Below, piece after piece: positions 1 through 7,314 of a stretch of 37,610 nucleotides of DNA (position 1 is the first letter of the stretch; each line of letters opens with the position of its first letter). The DNA is from J005 sp964613235 (lineage in GTDB: Bacteria; Pseudomonadota; Zetaproteobacteria; Mariprofundales; Mariprofundaceae), in the NCBI GenBank assembly GCA_964613235.1, contig CAZTGM010000009.1, forward strand, positions 1 through 37,610. The letters run 5' to 3'. The translations under genes and the position numbers were made by a program. The notes under the pieces were generated by a model. The model saw nothing but the letters and a program-made list of their open reading frames with translations, was not told the DNA's origin and searched no databases.

Positions 1-49
1 CCTCACCTGACACTTGGTCTATAACCTGCGCTTGATTAGTCTGCCGTCA

Positions 50-1033
50 ATGAAATCCTATTTACTGAAACGGTTGCTCGGCATGGTGCCGCTGTTACTC
101 GGCATTACGATGATTTCGTTTGGTATGATGCATCTGGCACCGGGCGAACCCAGCGTTGTCGGCCAGCAATTCAATCCCAAGGTATCGGCCGAGGACATCG
201 AACGCTTGCGCAGTTATTATGGCTTGGACAAACCGCTGTACGAGCAATACTGGAACTGGCTGAAACGCCTTGCTGTATTCGATTTTGGCCAGTCATTTTC
301 AGCCGATGGACGCGATGTGTTGGACAAGATCAGCGAACGCATCCCCGTCACTTTATGGATCAATGTACTGGCCATGCTATTAATTCTGGTTATCGCCATA
401 CCGATCGGTGTGGCCAGCGCCGTACACAGAGATTCATGGTTTGACCGCATCATCACCGTACTCGTGTTTATCGGCTTTGCCATCCCCTCGTTCTGGCTGG
501 GCCTGTTATTAATGATCAGCCTGGGGGTAAATCATGACTGGCTACCCATCTCCGGACTGCATGATTACAACTGGCAGCAGATGAGCTGGCTTGAGCAACA
601 AATCGACCTGCTCAAACATTTGCTGATGCCGGTATTCGTTTCTGCCATCGGTGGACTGGCCGGCATGAGCCGTTTTATGCGCAGCGGCATGCTTGATGTG
701 ATCCGCGCCGATTATATCACGACGGCGCGAGCCATGGGCGTACCAGAAACGACGATCCGCTATCGCCTGGCGCTGAAAAACGCCCTGCTGCCAATCATCA
801 CCCTGCTCGGCCTTTCCATTCCCGGCCTGATCGGTGGTTCGGTCATCATCGAACAATTGTTTTCCCTGCCCGGCATGGGACTGCTGTTTTACGAAGCTGT
901 GTTATCACGCGATTATCCGCTGGTCATGGGCATTACCGTCATCGGCGCCGTACTTACGTTATTGGGCAACCTGATTGCCGATCTGGCCTATGCCTGGGCT
1001 GATCCGCGCATCCGCCACGGAAGCGGACAATGA
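50..1033 (+). CDS. ABC transporter permease, DppB/OppB family
   Basis: Inner-membrane permease of a peptide/nickel-type ABC importer, 327 aa. The N terminus (MKSYLLKRLLGMVPLLLG) is the usual first helix of DppB/OppB proteins, followed by the periplasmic segment with HLAPGEP and YGLDKPLYEQY. The EAA-type cytoplasmic loop that docks on the ATPase is visible as YITTARAMGVPE followed by NALLPIITLLG. The frame stays open upstream to a TTG at 14, but ATG at 50 places the conserved helix at the N terminus; no good ribosome binding site is seen for either. A TGA at 8-10 may end an upstream gene, perhaps the binding protein, but nothing else of it is in the window. The stop overlaps the next permease as ATGA, so the two are translationally coupled. 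The substrate (peptide, nickel or other) cannot be read from the permease. Confidence 0.9.
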   Translation: MKSYLLKRLLGMVPLLLGITMISFGMMHLAPGEPSVVGQQFNPKVSAEDIERLRSYYGLDKPLYEQYWNWLKRLAVFDFGQSFSADGRDVLDKISERIPVTLWINVLAMLLILVIAIPIGVASAVHRDSWFDRIITVLVFIGFAIPSFWLGLLLMISLGVNHDWLPISGLHDYNWQQMSWLEQQIDLLKHLLMPVFVSAIGGLAGMSRFMRSGMLDVIRADYITTARAMGVPETTIRYRLALKNALLPIITLLGLSIPGLIGGSVIIEQLFSLPGMGLLFYEAVLSRDYPLVMGITVIGAVLTLLGNLIADLAYAWADPRIRHGSGQ

Positions 1034-1842
1034 TCTCCCGCTATCCGCCGCTGATTGCCGCAGGCGGCCTGATTGTGGCTACCGTGGCTGTGCTTGCCGT
1101 GCTGGCACCCTTCATCGCGCCTTACAACCCGCAGCAAATCGATGTGCATGCAATTCTGCTGGAGCCTTCCTGGCAACACTGGTGTGGCACAGACACGCTT
1201 GGTCGTGACGTGTTTTCACGAATGCTTTATGGTGCGCGCGTATCGCTCGCCGTGGGCTTTGTTGCCGTGGGCATTTCCATTGCCATGGGAATTCTGCTCG
1301 GTGCTGTTGCCGGCTTTTACGGTGGCCGCATCGACAGCATACTCATGCGCTTCACGGACATGGTACTCTGCTTCCCGACCTTTTTTCTGATTCTGGCCGT
1401 TATCGCCTTTCTCGAACCCTCCATCTGGAATATCATGATTGTGATCGGTCTGACTTCGTGGATGGGCGTAGCCCGGCTTGTGCGTGCTGAATTCCTGAGT
1501 CTGCGTGAACGCGAATTCATGCTTGCTGCCGAAAGCCTGGGTGTAGGAGCATGGCGTTTGATCACGCGTTATCTGCTGCCCAATGCCATGGGCCCGATAC
1601 TGGTCACGGCCGTGCTCGGCGTTGCCGGTGCGGTTTTGATCGAGTCCGGACTATCTTTCCTCGGTCTGGGCGTGCAGCCGCCGGATGCATCCTGGGGCAA
1701 TATCCTGACCGAGGGCAAGGACAATATTCAGCTGGCCTGGTGGCTGTCGCTGTATCCGGGCATGGCCATCCTGATTACCGTGCTCGGTTATAACCTGCTC
1801 GGCGAAGGCTTGCGCGATATGCTAGATCCGAAACGTCAGTAA
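1030..1842 (+). CDS. ABC transporter permease, DppC/OppC family
   Basis: Second membrane subunit, 270 aa, forming a heterodimeric channel with the preceding permease. Typical DppC features are the N-terminal helix, the motif GTDTLGRDVFSRMLYGAR before helix 2 (about residues 53-70), the EAA loop MLAAESLGVGAWRLITRYLLPN, and the C-terminal GLGVQPPDASWGNIL block. Length is normal for the shorter members of the family. The ATG overlaps the stop of the upstream permease by four bases. The ATPase subunits are not downstream, because the next gene is tadA; they must lie upstream of the window or elsewhere. Family assignment is certain, the transported substrate is not. Confidence 0.9.
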   Translation: MISRYPPLIAAGGLIVATVAVLAVLAPFIAPYNPQQIDVHAILLEPSWQHWCGTDTLGRDVFSRMLYGARVSLAVGFVAVGISIAMGILLGAVAGFYGGRIDSILMRFTDMVLCFPTFFLILAVIAFLEPSIWNIMIVIGLTSWMGVARLVRAEFLSLREREFMLAAESLGVGAWRLITRYLLPNAMGPILVTAVLGVAGAVLIESGLSFLGLGVQPPDASWGNILTEGKDNIQLAWWLSLYPGMAILITVLGYNLLGEGLRDMLDPKRQ

Positions 1843-2291
1843 TGCATATCCATTACATGAAAAAAGCTATCGAACAGGCTGAAGTTGCAGCACAAAATGG
1901 GGAAGTTCCTGTTGGTGCTGTATTGCTTGTCGATGGCCAGGAATTTGTCGCGCATAACGCACCGATCAGCACCTGTGATGCTTCGGCGCACGCCGAAATG
2001 CGCGTCATTCGCATGGCATGTGCAGCCATCGGTAATTACCGCCTGAATAATGCCACGCTGTATGTCACGCTGGAGCCATGCTGCATGTGTGCCGGCGCCA
2101 TCGTCCATGCACGCATCGGCCATATTGTGTATGGTGCCACGGACCCCAAGGCAGGTGCAGTCGAATCCCTGTATCGGATATTGTCCGATACACGTCTGAA
2201 TCATCAGCCCGTAGTAACCGGTGGCGTTCTGGCCGCACCCTGCGGAGATTTGCTCAGAAACTTCTTCCGCGAACGCAGAAAATGTAAATAA
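1842..2291 (+). CDS. tadA: tRNA-specific adenosine deaminase TadA
   Basis: Converts A34 to inosine in the anticodon of tRNA-Arg(ACG), allowing wobble decoding of CGN codons. The 149 aa protein carries the complete cytidine/deoxycytidylate deaminase zinc site: H50-A-E52, with E52 the proton shuttle, and P79-C80-C81-M82-C83, with C80 and C83 as zinc ligands. LEPCCMCAGAI and VYGATDPKAGA are characteristic of TadA. The ATG at 1842 shares its A with the TAA stop of the upstream permease; a second ATG at 1857 is also possible (five residues shorter). It converges on rlmE, whose stop is only six bases away, and no terminator hairpin is seen between them. Coupling to a peptide-type transporter looks accidental. 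Confidence 0.95.
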   Translation: MHIHYMKKAIEQAEVAAQNGEVPVGAVLLVDGQEFVAHNAPISTCDASAHAEMRVIRMACAAIGNYRLNNATLYVTLEPCCMCAGAIVHARIGHIVYGATDPKAGAVESLYRILSDTRLNHQPVVTGGVLAAPCGDLLRNFFRERRKCK

Positions 2292-2297
2292 GCGGGC

Positions 2298-2948
2298 CTA
2301 ATCCGCATTACCGCGGAATTCCAGTCCCAGCAGGAAAAACTCTGCGGATGTTTTACGGCTAGCCGCCGGCTTGATATTTTTGATACGCACAAAACTCTTG
2401 CCCAGTTCACGACGAAACGCATCATAACCTTCGCCCATAAAGGTTTTCATCAGTACATGGCCACCCGGGCGCAGATGGTGTCTGGCAAAATGCAGCGTCA
2501 TCTCATTGAGTCCGATCATGCGCATCTGGTCGACCAGTTTGTTACCACTCATCTCCGGCGCCATATCCGACACCACCAGATCCACATCGCGTCCTTGCAG
2601 GGCCTCAGCCAGCGCCTGCTGGCCTTCCGCTGAATCGAAATCGGCCTGTATCAATGTTACGCCGTGGATCGGTTGCAACTCCAGTAGATCAATACCAATA
2701 ACCAGTCCTTCCGGGCCGACGAGTTTGGCCAGCTCAACGCTCCATGAGCCCGGTGCACATCCCAGGTCTACAACCACGCTACCGGCCTGCACATCCAGGC
2801 CGTGCTCATCGAGAATCTCCATCAACTTGAAGGCGGCACGCGAGCGTTTGCCTTCCCGCTGCGCGCGTTTTACGTGCGGATCATTGGCATGTCGCTGAAA
2901 CCAGGCCGATGTCTTGCGCTTCGTCTTGCTTTTCGAAAGTTTGGCCAT
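2298..2948 (-). CDS. rlmE: 23S rRNA (uridine-2'-O)-methyltransferase RlmE (FtsJ/RrmJ)
   Basis: SAM-dependent enzyme that methylates the 2'-OH of U2552 in the A-loop of 23S rRNA at a late stage of 50S assembly. The 216 aa protein has the Rossmann SAM motif VVDLGCAPGSWS (about 59-70) and the catalytic K-D-K-E tetrad of the RrmJ family: K41 in RSRAAFKL, D128 in VSDMAPEMSG, K168 in GGHVLMKTF and E203 in SRKTSAEF. The N terminus is Lys/Ser-rich and basic, suited to rRNA contact. It starts four bases after the stop of the ABC-2 permease gene, so it is probably the last gene of that transcript. Nothing is missing; the assignment is firm. Confidence 0.96.
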   Translation of the reverse strand: MAKLSKSKTKRKTSAWFQRHANDPHVKRAQREGKRSRAAFKLMEILDEHGLDVQAGSVVVDLGCAPGSWSVELAKLVGPEGLVIGIDLLELQPIHGVTLIQADFDSAEGQQALAEALQGRDVDLVVSDMAPEMSGNKLVDQMRMIGLNEMTLHFARHHLRPGGHVLMKTFMGEGYDAFRRELGKSFVRIKNIKPAASRKTSAEFFLLGLEFRGNAD

Positions 2949-2952
2949 ATCG

Positions 2953-3723
2953 CTATTCTTTCAGCTTCCAGCCGATATGCCACAAATACCAGCAGCCCAG
3001 CATGCACACGAGCGTACTGCCGCCAACGATCCATAACGCCGTATACGGATCGGTATCGCCAACACCGATAAAACCGTAGCGAAACCCGTCAATAAGATAA
3101 AAGAATGGATTGAAATGATTCAGTGTTTGCCACAGTGGCGGTAATTGCGTCACGGAATAAAACACTCCGGATAAAAAGGTCAGCGGCATAATGATGAAAT
3201 TGTTGACCAGCGCCATATCATCGAACTTCTTCGCCCACATGCCGCCGATCAAGCCCAGCCCGCCCATCAAGATACTGCCGCAAATGCCGTAAAACAGAAT
3301 CAGGCCCCAGTGCGCGAATCTGACTTCGCTGAATGGGGCTAGCACCAGCAATAATACCACGGCCACGACGAGAGCCCGCATAACGGCGGCGGCCAGAAAC
3401 GCCGTGACGGTTTCCACGGCCGACAACGGCGCCATCAGCAGATAGATGTGCACATTCATCACCTTGCCGACAATGATCGAGCTGGAGGTATTGGCAAAGG
3501 CATTTTGCAACATCGACATCATGATCAGGCCGGGAATCAGAAATGAGAAATAGTCCACATTCAGCCCTGGCACCGAACGCTCACCCATGGCATAACGGAA
3601 AATCAGCAAATACAGCACGGCCGTCAGTGCCGGTGCCACAATGGTCTGCATTTTTACCTTCATAAAGCGATGGGTTTCGCGCACAAACAGCGTCCAGGTG
3701 CCACGTGGGTTGACGGGTCTCAT
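2953..3723 (-). CDS. ABC-2 type transporter permease, YadH-like
   Basis: Membrane subunit of a small ABC exporter, 256 aa, with about six hydrophobic segments and the ABC2_membrane family signature PLTFLSGVFYSVTQLPPLWQ near residues 182-200. The start ATG overlaps the stop codon of the ATPase gene (ATGA), so the two subunits are coupled. Its closest familiar relatives are E. coli YadH and the NodJ type, whose substrates are unknown or differ between organisms; lipid or polysaccharide-like cargo is only a guess here. Downstream is rlmE, four bases away. Confidence 0.88.
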   Translation of the reverse strand: MRPVNPRGTWTLFVRETHRFMKVKMQTIVAPALTAVLYLLIFRYAMGERSVPGLNVDYFSFLIPGLIMMSMLQNAFANTSSSIIVGKVMNVHIYLLMAPLSAVETVTAFLAAAVMRALVVAVVLLLVLAPFSEVRFAHWGLILFYGICGSILMGGLGLIGGMWAKKFDDMALVNNFIIMPLTFLSGVFYSVTQLPPLWQTLNHFNPFFYLIDGFRYGFIGVGDTDPYTALWIVGGSTLVCMLGCWYLWHIGWKLKE

Positions 3724-4658
3724 GAGGCGCTGTCCTTGCGCGTCAGACGGATGAATACATCTTCCAGGTCTTCCTGACGCACGCCGGCATCCTGCGGCGG
3801 CCCGAAACGGGCCACGGCCGCCTCATAGGCTTCATGGAAAGCGCCACCGTCTTGCGTATGACGCAGTGTCAAACAGACTCCCCGACCATTACTGCGCGGT
3901 TCGAAAACTGCCAGTGCAGCTTTGTCCGCCTCCGACAGGACAAAGTCTTCGCCGTAACTGAGCCACAGATAACGCCCGGCCACTTCGCGCATTAGTTCGC
4001 GCATGGGGCGATCGGTCACCACCCGCCCGCGATCGATAATCGTCACATGATCACATAGCTCTTCGGCCTCTTCGAGATAGTGCGTGGTCAGCAACACTGT
4101 CGTGCCGGCCGCATTCAACTCACGCATGAAATCCCACAGCCGGCGACGCAATTCGACGTCTACGCCTGCCGTTGGTTCATCGAGAATGACCAGTGGCGGC
4201 TTGTGCACCAAAGCCTGTGCCACCAGCAGCCGGCGACGCATACCTCCAGAGAGCTGGCGCGTTGTTTTGTGCTCCTGTTCGCGCAACTCCAGGCGTTCCA
4301 GCAATTCGTCGATCCATGCCATATCCGGCTTGCAACCGAACATGCCACTGGTAATTTTCAGCACTTCACGCGGATTGAAGAAAGGATCGAAGGCTACTTC
4401 CTGCGGTACCACGCCCATATGGCGTTTGCACCAGGCACGCTCACGGAGCATATCATGTCCGAACAGGCTGGCCGAACCGCCGCCCGGACGCACAATATCC
4501 GCCAGAATATTAATCAGCGTGCTCTTACCCGCACCGTTCGGGCCAAGCAGTGCATAAAAGGAGCCGGCAGGAACCTGCAGGCTCACACTCTCCAGTGCCA
4601 CCTTGCCATTGGCATAGGTCTTGCGCAGATGGCGCAAATCAAGAGCAATTTCCGACAT
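3720..4658 (-). CDS. ABC transporter ATP-binding protein, YadG-like
   Basis: ATPase subunit paired with the ABC-2 permease, 312 aa. It shows Walker A GPNGAGKST (39-47), the Q-loop region VVPQE, the signature LSGGM followed by RRR (136-143), Walker B LVILDEP (156-162), the D-loop AGVD and the switch His in LLTTHYLEEAEE (H193). LSGGMRRR is typical of the ABC-2/drug-exporter class rather than importers. The C-terminal 90 residues form the variable regulatory extension common in this class. The frame is open to a TTG two codons earlier, but ATG at 4658 is the natural start. A terminator lies just upstream at 4687-4715, so this pair does not depend on erpA transcription unless by readthrough. Confidence 0.9.
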   Translation of the reverse strand: MSEIALDLRHLRKTYANGKVALESVSLQVPAGSFYALLGPNGAGKSTLINILADIVRPGGGSASLFGHDMLRERAWCKRHMGVVPQEVAFDPFFNPREVLKITSGMFGCKPDMAWIDELLERLELREQEHKTTRQLSGGMRRRLLVAQALVHKPPLVILDEPTAGVDVELRRRLWDFMRELNAAGTTVLLTTHYLEEAEELCDHVTIIDRGRVVTDRPMRELMREVAGRYLWLSYGEDFVLSEADKAALAVFEPRSNGRGVCLTLRHTQDGGAFHEAYEAAVARFGPPQDAGVRQEDLEDVFIRLTRKDSAS

Positions 4659-4686
4659 TGGCAAAGTCTACGCTGTCCGCCGACAT

Positions 4687-4715
4687 AAAAAAACGGAGTC
4701 CGTTACGGACTCCGT
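4687..4715 (-). terminator. Rho-independent terminator of erpA
   Basis: Read on the minus strand this is a perfect 10-bp stem (arms 4706-4715 and 4693-4702, the arm being ACGGAGTCCG) with a 3-base loop and a run of seven T at 4687-4693. It begins about 18 bases after the erpA stop codon and lies upstream of the exporter genes. It therefore makes erpA a monocistronic unit. Confidence 0.9.
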
Positions 4716-4732
4716 CAGCGTGGAGGGAAACA

Positions 4733-5095
4733 TTAATAGCCGGCGTTGGCGCAGCCGCTGCCGCTTTCCGATGGCGTAAAGGATTTGCCGCAACCACAGG
4801 TGGAAGCTGCATTCGGATTGCGAATAACAAACGATTCGCCCTGTACTGATGTTTCATAATCGATTTCAGCGCCATCGAGCAATTCGAGACTCATCGGATC
4901 AACCAGCAGTTTCACGCCATGATTTTCTACTACGGCATCGTTATCCTTGATTTGTTCATCAAAGGTAAAGCCGTATTGAAAGCCGGAACAGCCGCCACCG
5001 GAAACAAAAATGCGCAAATGCAAACCGGCATTCTGCTCCTGTGCCAGCAAACCCTGAACTTTTCTGGCTGCATTTTCTGTCAGCGTTACGCTCAT
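4733..5095 (-). CDS. erpA: A-type iron-sulfur cluster carrier, ErpA/IscA family
   Basis: Carries and delivers Fe-S clusters to apo-enzymes; in E. coli ErpA feeds the isoprenoid enzymes IspG/IspH and respiratory enzymes. The 120 aa protein begins with MSVTLTENAARKV and contains the three invariant cysteines C36 (SGGGCSGFQYGF) and C100/C102 (STCGCGKSF). ATG at 5095 is chosen because GAGGTG lies six bases upstream; an in-frame GTG at 5101 is less likely. The C terminus runs about 14 residues beyond the usual end (CGCGKSF) and includes a fourth Cys (C115). The gene stands alone between its own promoter/operator region and a strong terminator, not in an isc or suf operon. ErpA is favoured over IscA because of this isolated position and the SVTLTENAA start, but the two are hard to separate by eye. 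Confidence 0.88.
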   Translation of the reverse strand: MSVTLTENAARKVQGLLAQEQNAGLHLRIFVSGGGCSGFQYGFTFDEQIKDNDAVVENHGVKLLVDPMSLELLDGAEIDYETSVQGESFVIRNPNAASTCGCGKSFTPSESGSGCANAGY

Positions 5096-5107
5096 AATCA
5101 CCTCGCT

Positions 5108-5134
5108 AATACCTGAGCGGAATTATCAGGTATT
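5108..5134. promoter_or_regulatory. Perfect 27-bp palindromic operator, IscR type 1-like
   Basis: Two 9-base arms, AATACCTGA at 5108-5116 and TCAGGTATT at 5126-5134, are exact inverse complements around a 9-base spacer. The 25-bp core (5109-5133) resembles the type 1 IscR site of E. coli as I remember it, with ATA...TAT ends and GA...TC inner steps; 21 of 25 positions agree. It covers the proposed erpA -10 box and start site, the right place for repression. In E. coli erpA is itself a type 1 IscR target. The regulator is inferred; no iscR gene is in the window. Confidence 0.7.
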
Positions 5135-5150
5135 TGATCGCATTGCGCAA
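5122..5150 (-). promoter_or_regulatory. Candidate sigma-70 promoter of erpA
   Basis: On the minus strand TTGCGC (5145-5150) and GATAAT (5122-5127, five of six consensus bases) are separated by 17 bases. The start would fall near 5115, about 20 bases before the erpA ATG, leaving room for the GAGGTG ribosome binding site. The -10 box lies inside the palindrome at 5108-5134. The -35 box is weak (TTG only), as expected for a regulated promoter. Confidence 0.55.
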
Positions 5151-5189
5151 GTCGCTTGCCAAAGGCCCGTCGATTGCAACAATCCGCGC

Positions 5190-6179
5190 ATGCACCTGCT
5201 CTGGCTCATGCTGCCTGTTCTGTTGCTTCTCTGCGGCTGCACGGCAGAAGATATTCACGAAACCCGCTTCATGATGGGGACCCTGGTGGAATTCACGATC
5301 AGCGACGCTGATGAAGATCAGGCCAGGGATGCCATCGCCGCAGCCAGTACGGAAATGATGCGTGTGGAGCAACAGTTCACCATTTATGGTTTTGGCGATA
5401 ATGCGGTAAAGCGATTCAATCATAGCCCTGTTAATACACAGGTCCGATTACCGGCCGAAATTTCGACGCTGCTGCAAACCGCCATTCGCGTGAAGCAGCA
5501 AAGCCATGATGCCTTTCATCCGGCACTGGCAACATGGAACCGGCTGTGGGGCTTTTCACGCGATCCCCTGCCATCAGCCCCCCCGACCGATGCACAAATC
5601 ACGGCTGCCCGCCCTGCCCTGTCCTGCCTGCAATACTTGGGTGATCATCGCTGGCTGCGCCATGATCATAACTGCCAGCTCGATTTCGGAGCCATCGCCA
5701 AGGGCTATGCCATCGACCGCGGCATGGCGATATTGCAAAACCATGGCATCCGGCACGCGATCATCAATGCCGGTGGCGATATGCGCATCATCGGCTCGCA
5801 TGACGGCGCCCCCTGGCAGATCGGCATTCGTCATCCGCGCCGCAAAGGGGATATTATCGGTCATGTCAGTCTGCAGGGTGACATCAGCATCGTAACCTCT
5901 GGTGATTATGAGCGTTTTTATATGGCACACGGTATCCGCTATCATCACATTCTCGATCCGCACACAGGCTACCCCGCCAGAGGCGTACAAAGTGCAACCG
6001 TGATTTATCGCGATGCCACGCTGGCCGATGCCTGGAGCACGGCCCTGTTCGTCATGGGCAAGACAGGATTACCGCTGTTGCAACAGCATATGGCTGCACT
6101 GATTGTTGATCAAAACGGGCATATCAGCATGAATGATGCCATGAAACCGCTGTTTCATGGCGCAAATTCCAGTCCCTGA
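5190..6179 (+). CDS. apbE: FAD:protein FMN transferase ApbE (lipoprotein)
   Basis: Attaches FMN covalently to a Thr or Ser of target flavoproteins, typically NqrB/NqrC or RnfD/RnfG, in the periplasm; Mg2+ dependent. The 329 aa protein starts with a hydrophobic signal and a lipobox (L14-C15-G16-C17), so the mature protein should be anchored through C17. ApbE family blocks are all present: RFMMGTLVEF, DFGAIAKGYAID, INAGGDMRIIG, the TSGDYERF block, and HHILDPHTGYPARG with the metal/flavin-site residues. It diverges from erpA across a 94-base gap; no strong ribosome binding site precedes the ATG, and an in-frame ATG at 5208 would leave a very short signal. Its substrate flavoprotein is not in the window. 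Confidence 0.93.
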   Translation: MHLLWLMLPVLLLLCGCTAEDIHETRFMMGTLVEFTISDADEDQARDAIAAASTEMMRVEQQFTIYGFGDNAVKRFNHSPVNTQVRLPAEISTLLQTAIRVKQQSHDAFHPALATWNRLWGFSRDPLPSAPPTDAQITAARPALSCLQYLGDHRWLRHDHNCQLDFGAIAKGYAIDRGMAILQNHGIRHAIINAGGDMRIIGSHDGAPWQIGIRHPRRKGDIIGHVSLQGDISIVTSGDYERFYMAHGIRYHHILDPHTGYPARGVQSATVIYRDATLADAWSTALFVMGKTGLPLLQQHMAALIVDQNGHISMNDAMKPLFHGANSSP

Positions 6180-6187
6180 GTCGGTGC

Positions 6188-6216
6188 TTGCGGGCATCCA
6201 CATCGCAGCCTATGCT
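6188..6216 (+). promoter_or_regulatory. Candidate promoter of pilT-pilU
   Basis: TTGCGG (6188-6193) and TATGCT (6211-6216) are 17 bases apart in the 69-base gap between apbE and pilT. Transcription would start near 6223, followed by the ribosome binding site AGGAG at 6239-6243, six bases before the pilT ATG. The -35 matches at three positions and the -10 at four, so this is only a plausible call. Confidence 0.35.
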
Positions 6217-6248
6217 CACTGACCAGTCATACGATATAGGAGCGTCGG

Positions 6249-7307
6249 ATGGATATTTCGGAATTATTGGCATTTACGGTCAAAAATAACGGTTCGGACC
6301 TCCACATATCGGCCGGTGAACCGCCGCTGATCCGCATTCACGGAGATATGACGCCGGTCAAACTCCCGCCGCTGGAAGAACAGCAGGTGCAGGAAATGAT
6401 CTACGACATTATGAGCGACCATCAGCGCAAGATGTTCGAGGAACATATGGAACTGGACTTCTCCTTTGAGCTGGGCGACATCGCCCGCTTCCGCGTTAAT
6501 TGCTTTAAACAACAGAGGGGCATGAGCGGTGTATTTCGCCAGATCCCCAGTGAGGTTCTCACTCTTGAGCAACTGAAATGTCCGGAAATCTTCAAGGAAA
6601 TCGCTATGTGTCCGCGCGGCATCTGTCTGGTAACAGGGCCAACCGGCTCGGGTAAATCAACGACCCTGGCGGCCATGATCGACTACCGTAACAATATGGA
6701 GAAAGGTCATATCCTGACCATTGAGGATCCCATCGAATTCGTACATAAATCGAAAAAAAGTCTGATCTCCCAGCGTGAGCTGGGCGCACATACTCATTCC
6801 TTCGCCAATGCACTGAGAAGCGCACTGCGTGAGGATCCGGATGTTATTCTCGTTGGTGAAATGCGTGACCTGGAAACGATTAGCCTGGCGCTGACGGCTG
6901 CGGAAACCGGACATATGGTTTTCGGTACACTGCATACCTCCTCCGCGCCCAAAACCATCGATCGTATTATCGATGTGTTTCCGGCAGCGGAGAAAGATAT
7001 GGTGCGTGCCATGCTCTCCGAATCGCTGAAGGCCGTTATTTCACAGACCCTGCTCAAACGTTCCGATGGTACAGGCCGTATTGCCGCTCATGAAATTATG
7101 CTTGGCACGCCGGCTGTACGAAACCTGATTCGTGAAAACAAGGTTCCGCAACTGGTTTCGGTTATGCAGACATCCGGCCGCGAAGGCATGCAAACGCTGG
7201 ACACGGAACTGCAACGACTGGTGAAGGAGCGCAAAATCACCATCAATGCCGCACGCGAAAAAGCCCAGAACAAATCCCTGTTTTCCATCGAGAAACTGAA
7301 CAGTTGA
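6249..7307 (+). CDS. pilT: Type IV pilus retraction ATPase PilT
   Basis: Hexameric cytoplasmic ATPase that powers pilus depolymerisation, needed for twitching and DNA uptake. The 352 aa protein has the PilT N-terminal domain (SDLHISAGEPPLIRIHGD), Walker A GPTGSGKST (130-138), the Asp box HILTIEDPIEF (154-164), Walker B DVILVGEMRD (198-207) and the His box with H222 and H229. It also keeps the retraction motif as AVRNLIRENK (canonical AIRNLIREGK). A good AGGAG precedes the ATG. It is followed seven bases later by pilU, the common arrangement in Pseudomonas and relatives. No other pilus genes are nearby. Confidence 0.96.
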   Translation: MDISELLAFTVKNNGSDLHISAGEPPLIRIHGDMTPVKLPPLEEQQVQEMIYDIMSDHQRKMFEEHMELDFSFELGDIARFRVNCFKQQRGMSGVFRQIPSEVLTLEQLKCPEIFKEIAMCPRGICLVTGPTGSGKSTTLAAMIDYRNNMEKGHILTIEDPIEFVHKSKKSLISQRELGAHTHSFANALRSALREDPDVILVGEMRDLETISLALTAAETGHMVFGTLHTSSAPKTIDRIIDVFPAAEKDMVRAMLSESLKAVISQTLLKRSDGTGRIAAHEIMLGTPAVRNLIRENKVPQLVSVMQTSGREGMQTLDTELQRLVKERKITINAAREKAQNKSLFSIEKLNS

Positions 7308-7314
7308 GCATCAT

